Assembly: GCF_000020365.1 (NCBI RefSeq)
Contig: NC_012108.1
Coordinates: 496,001-560,000, forward strand
Direction of reading: 5' to 3'
Origin: Desulforapulum autotrophicum HRM2
GTDB lineage: Bacteria; Desulfobacterota; Desulfobacteria; Desulfobacterales; Desulfobacteraceae
DNA: 64,000 nt
Under the pieces are notes generated by a model. It searched no databases and was not told the DNA's origin. It was given only the letters and a program-made list of their open reading frames with translations. How positions within the stretch are numbered: the first letter of the stretch is position 1; each line of letters begins with the position of its first letter. Made by a program: the position numbers and the translations under genes. Below are positions 1 through 6,293 of the stretch, piece by piece.

Positions 1-78
1 CTCAGATGCTGTCAAAAAAAGGTCTCCATATTCCCTGTCACCCAGGGAGGCACTGCCAATTTTGGTTGACTTTCCGGC

Positions 79-282
79 CAACCGCCATCTGTTAAGGACC
101 AGGCCGATAAATTCACCCACACCTGTTTTCACATCTTCATGTGTGAATCATATATAAAACTGGCCCAAAAATTGTGCAAGCTTGAACCGGGATCTTTTGA
201 AAAAAGGGCGATGTTTGCCAATTCCGGTGCGGAAGCCGTGGAGAACGCCATCAAGATTGCCCGGCATTTTATAAGAAAATGT
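79..282 (+). pseudogene. GABA/class III aminotransferase fragment, broken
   Basis: Reading from about position 79 the frame gives a class III PLP aminotransferase segment: DKFTHTCFHIFMCESYIKLA, then the FANSGAEAVENAIKIAR stretch, which in GabT-type enzymes lies ahead of the PLP lysine region. Only about 65 codons are recognisable. Upstream, similarity appears to switch frame and an in-frame stop lies near 67-69. Downstream, similarity ends at about 282, exactly where the hairpin-repeat array begins, so the catalytic half is missing. The fragment is non-functional. It was probably truncated by arrival or rearrangement of the repeat array. Bases 1-78 hold nothing else I can identify. Confidence 0.7.
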
Positions 283-305
283 AGCCTCAAATTGTCGACA
301 GCAGA

Positions 306-487
306 GCCCCTGGCGGGCGATGGGACCGGCCCATTGGGACCCAAAGGCGATGAGCCCTTTTGCCCTGCCGGGCGTTAAGAAGCGCAGGCTGTTTGAGGAC
401 AAACTTGCCCGCAGTTCCTGCGCTTTAGACCGGCAGGGTAAAAGGGTCGCCGACGGTCCCGGGCCGGTTCCATCGCCCGTCGGGGGC
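306..487. repeat. R1 hairpin module, copy A (about 182 bp long inverted repeat)
   Basis: The left arm starting GCCCCTGGCGGGCGATGG pairs almost fully with the right arm ending CCATCGCCCGTCGGGGGC. Inner arms CCCTGCCGG and CCGGCAGGG pair, and the apex carries AAGCGCAGG and CCTGCGCTT. The apex and outer edges match the copy at 60044-60224, but the middle of the stem is a different sequence that still pairs within itself. No credible coding sequence spans it. Just outside, GAAAATG (left) and CATTTTC (right) form a further short stem. Function unknown; candidates are a structured RNA, a MITE-like mobile hairpin or a protein-bound DNA cruciform. Confidence 0.8.
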
Positions 488-497
488 GGCATAATGC

Positions 498-558
498 CAT
501 TTTCATTATTCGTTGTGTTGGCAGGCCGACATGGCCGTTTATATGAAACTCTTGTCGG
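498..558 (+). repeat. Linker element L1 between hairpin modules
   Basis: It begins CATTTTCATTATTCGTTGTG and ends GGCCGTTTATATGAAACTC plus TTGTCGG. The TTCGTTGTG core and the TTATATGAAACTC end recur in every linker of the two arrays, always in the same orientation relative to the plus strand. It separates module R1-A from unit U1. Confidence 0.7.
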
Positions 559-565
559 ACCGGTA

Positions 566-698
566 GACGGGAACGGGTATAACCCTCCGCTCATTCTCGC
601 AGCCCGTCCTGGGCTGCTCCGAGGGAAACGGCAGCTCCTTCAGCGTCCATGCTGACCGCTGCCGTTTAATCCGCTGCGGGCAATACCCGTTCCCGCCC
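566..698. repeat. U-type multi-stem module, copy U1
   Basis: Three stems are visible. Outer stem A is GGGAACGGGTAT with ATACCCGTTCCC. Stem B is GCAGCCC with GGGCTGC. Stem C is AAACGGCAG with CTGCCGTTT, capped by CAGC/GCTG around a GTCCAT loop. Homologous units lie at 787-926 and 59794-59928. Differences between units fall in both halves of stems so that pairing is kept. Not protein-coding as far as I can see. Confidence 0.8.
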
Positions 699-707
699 AC
701 CTCTGCT

Positions 708-785
708 GTCGAGTTTCTATATTCGTTGTGGCCAGAGCCGATACTTCGCTCCGGCCGTGCCGGTTTATATGAAACTCGCTTCGAC
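708..785 (+). repeat. Linker element L2
   Basis: It starts GTCGAGTTTCTATATTCGTT and ends TTATATGAAACTCGCTTCGAC, so its ends GTCGAGTTTC and GAAACTC..TCGAC are inverted. The interior has GGCCAGAGCCG and CTCCGGCCGTGCCGG. It joins U1 to U2. Confidence 0.75.
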
Positions 786-786
786 C

Positions 787-926
787 GGCCGGCGGAAACG
801 GGTGTTGCCCTTCACTCATTCTCGCAGGCCGTCCATGGCCTGCTCCGAGGAAAATGGCAACTCCTTGGACCTCGTGTCCACCGTTGCCATTTAACCCGTT
901 CAGGGCAACACCCGTTCCCACCGGCC
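787..926. repeat. U-type multi-stem module, copy U2
   Basis: Stem A is GGCCGGCGGAAACGGGTGTT against AACACCCGTTCCCACCGGCC. Stem B is GCAGGCC with GGCCTGC. Stem C is AAATGGCAA with TTGCCATTT, capped by GGAC/GTCC. Compared with U1, stem C shows two C-G to T-A or G-C to A-T pair swaps and the cap pairs are replaced as pairs. Same orientation as U1, from which it is separated by L2. Confidence 0.8.
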
Positions 927-933
927 TACTACT

Positions 934-992
934 GTCGAGTTTCATGCTTCGTTGTGTCCGCCAGGACATGTGGGTTATATGAAACGCTTGTC
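934..992 (+). repeat. Linker element L3
   Basis: GTCGAGTTTCATGCTTCGTT at the left and GGTTATATGAAACGCTTGTC at the right, with a GTCC/GGAC hairpin inside. It follows U2. About 20 bases later a further partial linker (L6) follows with no module between. Confidence 0.7.
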
Positions 993-1012
993 AAAGCATT
1001 GTCAATGAAGGT

Positions 1013-1065
1013 GTTTCAAAATTTGTTGAGGCCGGGGCCATAACTCGCTCCGGCCATGCTGGTTA
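1013..1065 (+). repeat. Degenerate linker element L6 at the array edge
   Basis: GTTTCAAAATTTGTTGAGGC followed by CTCGCTCCGGCCATGCTGGTTA matches the linker consensus (GTTTCATGCTTCGTTGTG ... CTCCGGCCATGCCGGTTA) imperfectly. Its last three bases are the complement of the thiD stop codon, so the repeat array ends exactly at the 3' end of thiD. Confidence 0.55.
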
Positions 1066-1887
1066 GTCGTTTTTATTCCATAGGTTATAGAAGTGGTGTA
1101 CCGGGCCGTGGCCTTTGCCGGTTTGATATTTGGCACCGGCCTTGAGCGCCCCAGTGATATATTCTTTTGCCTGGGCCACGGCCCGGTGCAGGTCAAGGCC
1201 CCTGGCAAGGCCTGCGGCAATTGCAGACGAAAGGGTACAGCCGGTGCCGTGGGAATTTGGGGTGTTTATCCGGTCACAGGCAAAGGTCACCATGGTTTCC
1301 CGGGTGCGTTCATGTAAAAGGTCGTGGCTGGTCTGCCCGGTCAGGTGTCCACCCTTGATCAGAACATTGGCTGGACCAAGCAGTGCCAAGGCCCTGGCAG
1401 CTTCAGGCATCTGGTCGGCTGTTTCGACCGGTTGCCCGAGCAGCACGGACGCCTCGGGAAGGTTGGGGGTGATGAGGGTTGCCAGGGGTAAAAGCCTTTC
1501 CCTTAAGGCGGCCACGGCATCATCCCGGAGCAGCTTGTCGCCGCTTTTGGAAATCATTACCGGATCCACCACCACATTGGAGCAACGCCATTGTTCAAGT
1601 TTTGACGCAACAACCTCGATGACCTCAGGGGAGTGGAGCATGCCGATCTTGACGGCATCACAGCCAATATCTTCCATGACTGCATCAATTTGCCGGCCGA
1701 TGAATTCGGGCGGTACCGGGAAAATTCCCGTGACCTGCCAGGTGTTCTGGGCCGTGAGGGCCGTAATGGCAGACATGCCAAAAACGTCCAGGGCGGAAAA
1801 GGTTTTTAAATCTGCCTGGATGCCGGCACCACCGCCGCTGTCAGAACCGGCAATGGTCAGTGCTCGGAAATAGGATTTCATTATCAT
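1063..1887 (-). CDS. thiD: Hydroxymethylpyrimidine/phosphomethylpyrimidine kinase
   Basis: This cytosolic kinase phosphorylates HMP and then HMP-P to HMP-PP for thiamine synthesis. The 274 residues have the usual ThiD length. The N-terminus ALTIAGSDSGGGAGIQADLK is the substrate-binding signature. GHLTGQ occurs mid-protein and NTPNSHGTGCTLSSAIAAGL near residue 210 is the ribokinase-family anion-hole and catalytic Asp region, although the usual DTxxTHGTGC reads NTPNSHGTGC here. Two starts are possible (ATG ATA ATG) behind an AAGGAG site. It is the last gene of the TPP-riboswitch operon and follows the substrate-binding protein by 6 bases, which points to import and phosphorylation of HMP or a related precursor. 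Confidence 0.95.
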   Translation of the reverse strand: MIMKSYFRALTIAGSDSGGGAGIQADLKTFSALDVFGMSAITALTAQNTWQVTGIFPVPPEFIGRQIDAVMEDIGCDAVKIGMLHSPEVIEVVASKLEQWRCSNVVVDPVMISKSGDKLLRDDAVAALRERLLPLATLITPNLPEASVLLGQPVETADQMPEAARALALLGPANVLIKGGHLTGQTSHDLLHERTRETMVTFACDRINTPNSHGTGCTLSSAIAAGLARGLDLHRAVAQAKEYITGALKAGAKYQTGKGHGPVHHFYNLWNKND

Positions 1888-1893
1888 TTCTCC

Positions 1894-2832
1894 TTACTCA
1901 TGCCAGGTGTGGATCAGCCCGGCGGTGTCCACATGGTTTTTAATGAGCCCATAGGTCAGGGCAAAATCGGCAAAGGCCTGCCATTTGGCTGGATCGTGGC
2001 TGTTCTGGCCCGCAAAATAGGGCCGGGTCAGTTCAAAGGCTGCGGTTTCAACGTTTGCATCGGCCTCTGGCACGGCTTTAAGGTAAAGCTTGAGGGCGGT
2101 CGTCGGGTCTGTCTCAAGCTGGGCCATGGCAAGCTGTATGGCCTTTGTAAACTTGTGGATGGCGGCCTCTTTTTTGGCCAGGGTTTTTGATCCGGCCACA
2201 AAGATCAGCTCTTCATAATCGGGGATTCCGTTGTTTTCCAGCTCAAAGAATCTGGCCGTGTATCCCTGTTGCTTCATGACCACGGTTTCATAGGTCTTAA
2301 AGGGCCCCATGACGGCGTCCACCTTGCCGGAGACCAGGGCGGGTAAAATGGTAAATCCCACATTTATCGGGGTGTAGTTCTTGACGCCGTTGAGGTTGGC
2401 AAAGGCGTGGAGCAGCACATCCATAAGGCCGGGGACGGTATATCCGATGTTCTTGCCGGACAGGTCGGCAGGTGTTTTTATGGTTTTGTCCAGGAACAGC
2501 AGGGTGGTCAGGGGGTGGATGACCAGGGGGGCCACGGCCTTGAGATCAAGGCCCTGGTCCGCTGCAATGATGGTCTGGGGCTGGTAGGAAACGGCCAGAT
2601 CCACCTGTCCTGCTGCGGCAAGTTTCAGGCCATCGGATGTCTCTGACGGGGTAATGATCTCCACGGTAAGCCCCTGATCTTTAAAGTATCCCGATTCCTG
2701 GGCCAGGTAAATGGGCAGGTGGTCCACATTGGGAAACCAGTCTAACATGAGTTTTAGTTGTTCTGCCCCCATAACCGGTACTGCAGCCAGGAGAATGAGG
2801 GTTGAAATGACCAGGATGATTCGTTTTTTCAT
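1894..2832 (-). CDS. thiY: ABC transporter substrate-binding protein, NMT1/THI5-like (thiamine precursor)
   Basis: A 312-residue periplasmic binding protein. The signal peptide is MKKRIILVISTLILLAAVPV ending before GAEQ. The mature start KLMLDWFPNVDHLPIYLAQE is the NMT1/THI5-like signature. Family members bind pyrimidine precursors such as formylaminopyrimidine or HMP, but also related ligands. Its place between the permease gene and thiD behind a TPP riboswitch supports a thiamine-precursor ligand. The exact substrate cannot be read from sequence, and the symbol is by analogy to ThiXYZ. Confidence 0.85.
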   Translation of the reverse strand: MKKRIILVISTLILLAAVPVMGAEQLKLMLDWFPNVDHLPIYLAQESGYFKDQGLTVEIITPSETSDGLKLAAAGQVDLAVSYQPQTIIAADQGLDLKAVAPLVIHPLTTLLFLDKTIKTPADLSGKNIGYTVPGLMDVLLHAFANLNGVKNYTPINVGFTILPALVSGKVDAVMGPFKTYETVVMKQQGYTARFFELENNGIPDYEELIFVAGSKTLAKKEAAIHKFTKAIQLAMAQLETDPTTALKLYLKAVPEADANVETAAFELTRPYFAGQNSHDPAKWQAFADFALTYGLIKNHVDTAGLIHTWHE

Positions 2833-2860
2833 TGTGATTTCCTTATCGATAGGGGTTAAG

Positions 2861-3610
2861 TTACTTCCATTTTACGACGTTCTTTTCAACCTGACCCACC
2901 AGAATCCAGAGGCCCAGGCCCATGGCTGTCAGCCAGAGAATGGCGGCAAAGACCAGATCCGTCTGGAGGCGTGCATTGGCCTGGATCATGAGATATCCCA
3001 GGCCCTGCTGGGCCCCGACCCATTCCCCGATGACAGCACCGATGGTGGCCACGGTGACGCCCACCCGCAGGCCTGAAAAAAACCGGGGCAGGGCCCAGGG
3101 CCAGTAGAGCATTCGCAGCTTCTGGAAAAAACTGGCCCCCATGAGGCAGAACAATACCCTGAATTCGGGATCACAGCTTTTTAATCCAGACAAAAGGCTG
3201 ACGGTAATGGGGAAAAATATAATTACCCATGCCATGAATACCTTGGATGCCATGCCATATCCCAGCCAGACCACCAGCAGGGGGGCCAGGGCAAACACCG
3301 GAATGGCCTGGGAGGCCACCAGAAAGGGGGTCAGCCCCCGTTCAAGTCCAGGGATGGCAAACATGAAAATGGCCAGGGGAATGGCCGTGGCCAGGGCAAG
3401 GCCGATGCCGGCCAGGATTTCGGTAAAGGTGACCAGGGCGTGGGGCCAGATAACAGGGGCCTTGATCAGGGCTGTTGCCGCAATATCCGAGGGTCGCGGC
3501 AGGATGAACCCCGGGACATCCATTATCCTGACCCCCAGCTCCCAGATGGCAAGAAGGCACAGGGCAAGGAGAGCTGCCAGGCCGTTGGCCTTGAAATTAT
3601 CCACGGCCAT
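2861..3610 (-). CDS. thiX: ABC transporter permease (ThiX-like)
   Basis: A 249-residue inner-membrane permease of the BPD family with about six hydrophobic segments, starting LAALLALCLLAIWELGVR. The coupling-loop region reads EFRVLFCLMGASFFQKLRML, with GVTVATIGAVIGEWVGAQ following, as in SsuC/ThiX-type permeases. I chose ATG at 3610 because the protein then begins MAVDNFKANG just before the first membrane helix. An earlier in-frame start at 3715 would add 35 residues read from within the ATPase gene. With this start it overlaps the ATPase gene by 14 bases, suggesting translational coupling. Confidence 0.88.
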   Translation of the reverse strand: MAVDNFKANGLAALLALCLLAIWELGVRIMDVPGFILPRPSDIAATALIKAPVIWPHALVTFTEILAGIGLALATAIPLAIFMFAIPGLERGLTPFLVASQAIPVFALAPLLVVWLGYGMASKVFMAWVIIFFPITVSLLSGLKSCDPEFRVLFCLMGASFFQKLRMLYWPWALPRFFSGLRVGVTVATIGAVIGEWVGAQQGLGYLMIQANARLQTDLVFAAILWLTAMGLGLWILVGQVEKNVVKWK

Positions 3611-4349
3611 GGGGCATGCCTTGCCTGAGCCGGTCCAGAACCCGGGTCTTGATGCCCAGCAGTTCCGGGTCGCTGAACTTTCTGGGTTTGGGTGATTCGG
3701 GTATAAATCGTTCAATGACGACCATGGGGCAGGGGCTTAACAGGCAGATTTCGTCTCCGAGAATCAATGCCTCTTCAATGTCATGGGTGATCATGAGGAT
3801 GGTTTTTTTGAATTCAGACTGGAGCATGAGCAGCAGAAACTGCAGTTCCCTTCGGGTAATGGCATCCAGGGCAGACAAGGGTTCATCCAAAAGGATGAGA
3901 TCCCTTTCAAACATGAGGGTCCGGACCAGGGCACAGCGCTGTCGCATGCCACCGGAAACCTGGTCGGGATAATGGGTTTCAAATCCATTGAGCCCCAGGC
4001 GGTGGAATAAGCGGTCGGCTGTTTGTCGTGCCCGGGTCGGGTCCTGCCGGTCTTTTCCAGTTCTGGCCGGCAACAGGCTGTTTTCCATGAGGGTGAACCA
4101 GGGCAGCAGCAGATCCTTTTGCTGCATATAGGCCCCAAGGTCCTGGAGGTGGGGCTGAGGCTTTCCCTTCCAGGTGATTCGGCCCCGGTCCAGGGGCGTC
4201 ACCCCGGTGAGTCCGTCAAACAGGGTGGACTTTCCGCATCCGGATGGCCCCACCAGCACTTTGAACTGCCCCGGTTCGACCGTGAGGGTGAAATTTGAAA
4301 AAATCAGTCGGTTGCCAAAGGATTTGGCGGCACCAATGACTTCAAACAT
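3597..4349 (-). CDS. thiZ: ABC transporter ATP-binding protein (ThiZ-like)
   Basis: A 250-residue nitrate/sulfonate/taurine-type ATPase. Walker A GPSGCGKST lies near residue 37, the Q-loop near YMQQKD, the signature is SGGMRQRCAL, Walker B is LILLDEPLSALD and the switch His is in MITHDIEEA. It energises uptake by the permease and binding protein downstream. The start ATG at 4349 has AAGGAAAC upstream and gives MFEVIGAAKSFGN, the normal domain start. The reading frame stays open upstream to 4679, but that stretch is the riboswitch leader. First gene of the operon. Confidence 0.9.
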   Translation of the reverse strand: MFEVIGAAKSFGNRLIFSNFTLTVEPGQFKVLVGPSGCGKSTLFDGLTGVTPLDRGRITWKGKPQPHLQDLGAYMQQKDLLLPWFTLMENSLLPARTGKDRQDPTRARQTADRLFHRLGLNGFETHYPDQVSGGMRQRCALVRTLMFERDLILLDEPLSALDAITRRELQFLLLMLQSEFKKTILMITHDIEEALILGDEICLLSPCPMVVIERFIPESPKPRKFSDPELLGIKTRVLDRLRQGMPHGRG

Positions 4350-4412
4350 GGTCGTTTCCTTGAAATTTTTTATTAAAATGCGTACGACCGCAGGTGGGAT
4401 GGGGGAAAGGGG

Positions 4413-4508
4413 CTTTCCTTCGCCGATATGAGCCGGATCAGGTTCCAGGGGTCGAAACAAGGGTTGCTTTTTGTTTCCTCTCAGCCGAATACCTTCGACT
4501 CCCCCAGC
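4413..4508 (-). promoter_or_regulatory. TPP riboswitch (THI element)
   Basis: On the minus strand the leader contains GGGGGAGTC, then GGCTGAGAGGA, then CCTGGAACCTGATCCGG and CATATCGGCGAAGGAAAG, the conserved order of the TPP aptamer (CUGAGA and ACCUGAUC boxes followed by GCGNAGGGA). It lies about 65 bases before the ATPase start. Thiamine pyrophosphate is expected to repress the thiZXY-thiD operon. I cannot tell whether control is on transcription or translation; no clear U-tract terminator is visible before the ATG. Confidence 0.93.
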
Positions 4509-4537
4509 CTTCCATTGACGCCGCAATAGTTGGGGGG

Positions 4538-4567
4538 AAGGTAGCACGCCTGTCAGAGCTCTGTCAA
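4538..4567 (-). promoter_or_regulatory. Candidate sigma-70 promoter for the thi operon
   Basis: On the minus strand a perfect TTGACA (4567-4562) is followed after 18 bases by TACCTT (4543-4538). The same -10 hexamer is seen before tig. Transcription would begin about 25 bases upstream of the riboswitch. Confidence 0.5.
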
Positions 4568-4636
4568 ATACCCTTTCCCCTGTTGACTGAAAAAACCAGG
4601 GTGGTATAAATATAGAATTATCGTATAGGAGGTTAC

Positions 4637-4957
4637 ATGGTCTGGAATGTCTATCTTTTGAGGTGTAATGACGGTTCATTGTACTGCGGTGTTACAACGG
4701 ATGTTGCGGCCCGCGTTGCAACACACAATGACGGAAAGGGGGCCAAATATACCCGGTCCAGGCTGCCTGTGACCCTGGTTGCCGTCAGCCCTGATTTTAC
4801 AAAACAGAGGGCGTTTCAGTTTGAGTACCGCGTAAAACAGCTTCGAGCCCATGAAAAGTGTGATGTGGTGATGAAGGGGAAATGTGGGGGTTCTGGTCGG
4901 AGAATTAAGAAAAACATGGGTGTGGTGAATAAATCGGTTCAGGAACTTGATAAGTGA
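4637..4957 (+). CDS. GIY-YIG domain protein (YhbQ/UPF0213-like)
   Basis: A 106-residue single-domain protein. [20 protein letters not shown] carries the GIY-YIG variant (VYLL ... YCGVT), followed by R and H in [15 protein letters not shown] and by the glutamate in FEYRVKQL, the usual catalytic layout. Small GIY-YIG proteins of this type are often annotated as putative endonucleases; cellular role is unclear. AGGAGG stands 5 bases before the ATG. The C-terminal 20 residues are lysine-rich and not part of the domain. Divergent from the thi operon. Confidence 0.85.
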   Translation: MVWNVYLLRCNDGSLYCGVTTDVAARVATHNDGKGAKYTRSRLPVTLVAVSPDFTKQRAFQFEYRVKQLRAHEKCDVVMKGKCGGSGRRIKKNMGVVNKSVQELDK

Positions 4958-5047
4958 CAGCCTAGATGGTACTCATGGATTGTTGTTTTAAACTATTTGT
5001 GATACATTCATAAAATAGCGAATATCATATTTTTACGGGAGAGAATT

Positions 5048-5356
5048 ATGAGTGAAATTGTCAGGGATGGTGATACGACAGTGGTAAGGCCGGGCATTGA
5101 TATTGTTGCCTCCATGGCAGAAGACTTCAAGCGGGAACTTTTCTCTGCAATCAATGATAATCCTGGTGATCTTGTCATTGATCTTGCAGGTGTTGAGATG
5201 GTTGATTCTGTTGGGATTGGTGTGATCATTGCGACCCACAACACCCTGGAGCAGGCCGGAAGAACTCTCAAGGTGATCAACGTTTCAAAGGATGTTTTTG
5301 GGCTGTTCAGTACCATGCGACTCAACAGGCGCTTTACCATTGAGAGTAATGCCTAG
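5048..5356 (+). CDS. STAS-domain anti-sigma factor antagonist
   Basis: A 102-residue single STAS domain. VIDLAGVEMVDSVGIGVI contains the conserved phosphorylatable serine (DSxGIG) of SpoIIAA/RsbV-like antagonists, near residue 58. Such proteins bind an anti-sigma kinase in the unphosphorylated state and so free a sigma factor or another partner. No cognate kinase is visible nearby. Strong GGGAGAG site before the ATG. Its stop codon TAG overlaps the GTG of the next gene, suggesting coupled translation. Confidence 0.85.
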   Translation: MSEIVRDGDTTVVRPGIDIVASMAEDFKRELFSAINDNPGDLVIDLAGVEMVDSVGIGVIIATHNTLEQAGRTLKVINVSKDVFGLFSTMRLNRRFTIESNA

Positions 5357-5706
5357 TGGGTGTGCCTCGCATGGAAAGACGACGGTTCCCCGCCTTTATT
5401 ATAGCAGTGTTTATGGTTTTATCTGTTGCTGGGTGTGGTGACGATAACGGGAAGTATGAGGGTGTCGGGCGACTGGTGGCAGAGCGGAATCGTGCCAGGC
5501 TTGCACAGAGTGAAAATAAAAGACAGTCCCCAGTCCCGGATAAACCGTTGTCCTCCAACTCAATGGGTGTCAAATCATCAAAGGAAGTACTGGTTGAAGA
5601 GAATGTCAATATTGTGAGCTCCTCTTCAGGCAAGATCCTTGCTAGAGGGATCGCCTATCTGGATGAAAATGGAAAAATCATAACCATCCGTTTCGGAAAA
5701 CAATAG
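5356..5706 (+). CDS. Putative small lipoprotein, unknown function
   Basis: A 116-residue protein that I do not recognise. The N-terminus has basic residues (MERRRF), a hydrophobic core and a lipobox-like LSVAGC followed by GDDN, so lipidation and export are likely. The remainder is polar, with a Ser/Glu-rich middle and a C-terminus resembling a small beta strand pair (GIAYLDENGKIITIRFGK). The GTG at 5356 overlaps the upstream stop (TAGTG); an ATG at 5371 is an alternative start. It may work with the STAS protein, but only proximity supports that. Confidence 0.6.
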   Translation: MGVPRMERRRFPAFIIAVFMVLSVAGCGDDNGKYEGVGRLVAERNRARLAQSENKRQSPVPDKPLSSNSMGVKSSKEVLVEENVNIVSSSSGKILARGIAYLDENGKIITIRFGKQ

Positions 5707-5806
5707 TCTGTAAAATTCATTCAACGTGATTGCCTGAAGATTGTGTGGCGATTCAACTTCAGCGGGGAAAGTACGGGCTTGGCATGGGACTCAGATCGGA
5801 AACAAC

Positions 5807-5842
5807 AAAGGGTTTCAGCAGTTTTGCTGAAACCCTTTTTTA
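5807..5842. terminator. Bidirectional intrinsic terminator
   Basis: AAAGGGTTTCAGCA and TGCTGAAACCCTTT form a 14-pair stem around a 3-base loop. A T-run follows on the plus strand (end of the STAS-lipoprotein unit). On the minus strand it follows tRNA-Pro with a less regular T-rich tail. Confidence 0.8.
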
Positions 5843-5846
5843 ACAA

Positions 5847-5923
<77 letters not shown>

Positions 5924-5939
5924 AAAAATACAATCAAAG

Positions 5940-5968
5940 CTTTTAGCACTGTTTCCGGGATTATGCAA
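5940..5968 (-). promoter_or_regulatory. Candidate promoter of tRNA-Pro
   Basis: On the minus strand TTGCAT (5968-5963), 17 bases, TAAAAG (5945-5940), ending 16 bases before the tRNA. Confidence 0.4.
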
Positions 5969-6109
5969 GTCCAATCGGGAGTGACCCGTAAAAATTATCC
6001 GGTCGGCTGGCCCTGTCTCTCCATGGGCTGCATTTTTGTTCTGCAACGGGTGATTTTAGGTTGCCATGGTGTCGCAAAGTACTGAAATGCATTCTTTTTT
6101 TCAATTTTC

Positions 6110-6138
6110 TTGACACCCGCACATTTAAAGATTACCTT
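6110..6138 (+). promoter_or_regulatory. Candidate sigma-70 promoter upstream of tig
   Basis: TTGACA (6110-6115), 17-base spacer, TACCTT (6133-6138). About 155 bases of leader follow before the tig start. Besides this promoter the stretch 5924-6293 holds nothing else I can name. Confidence 0.55.
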
Positions 6139-6293
6139 AATACATTTTACTTGGGGAACACATATTGAATGGCCCCGGTGGTTGAAACGATGGCAACAAC
6201 ATTAAAACAACATCAATAAGAGATGGCTTGATGCGCTTCAGGTTCCCCAGGGGACCCCGTGCTTAAGAGCCTTTTGGTACAGGAAGGGGAATA

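Noticed and set aside
306-487. R1 as an intrinsic terminator pair.
   Set aside because: The palindrome is about 180 bases, has no U-tract and no gene ends on its left side.
148-1043. Open frames of 100-150 codons on both strands across 0.15-1.04 kb.
   Set aside because: They run through the hairpin modules, are Gly/Arg/Pro-rich, overlap one another and match no protein pattern. Open frames arise from the GC-rich palindromes.
306-1065. CRISPR array or integron cassette array.
   Set aside because: Repeats are long, imperfect and of two types with no unique spacers of constant size. No cas genes, integrase or attC-like R boxes are seen.
1130-1873. 247-codon open frame antisense to thiD.
   Set aside because: It lies fully opposite a gene with clear family motifs; composition is that of a reverse-strand shadow.
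3611-3715. Longer ThiX start.
   Set aside because: It would read 35 residues from inside the ATPase gene that do not resemble a permease N-terminus.
4350-4679. N-terminal extension of the ThiZ ATPase.
   Set aside because: The extra 110 codons are the riboswitch and promoter; ATG 4349 gives the normal start.
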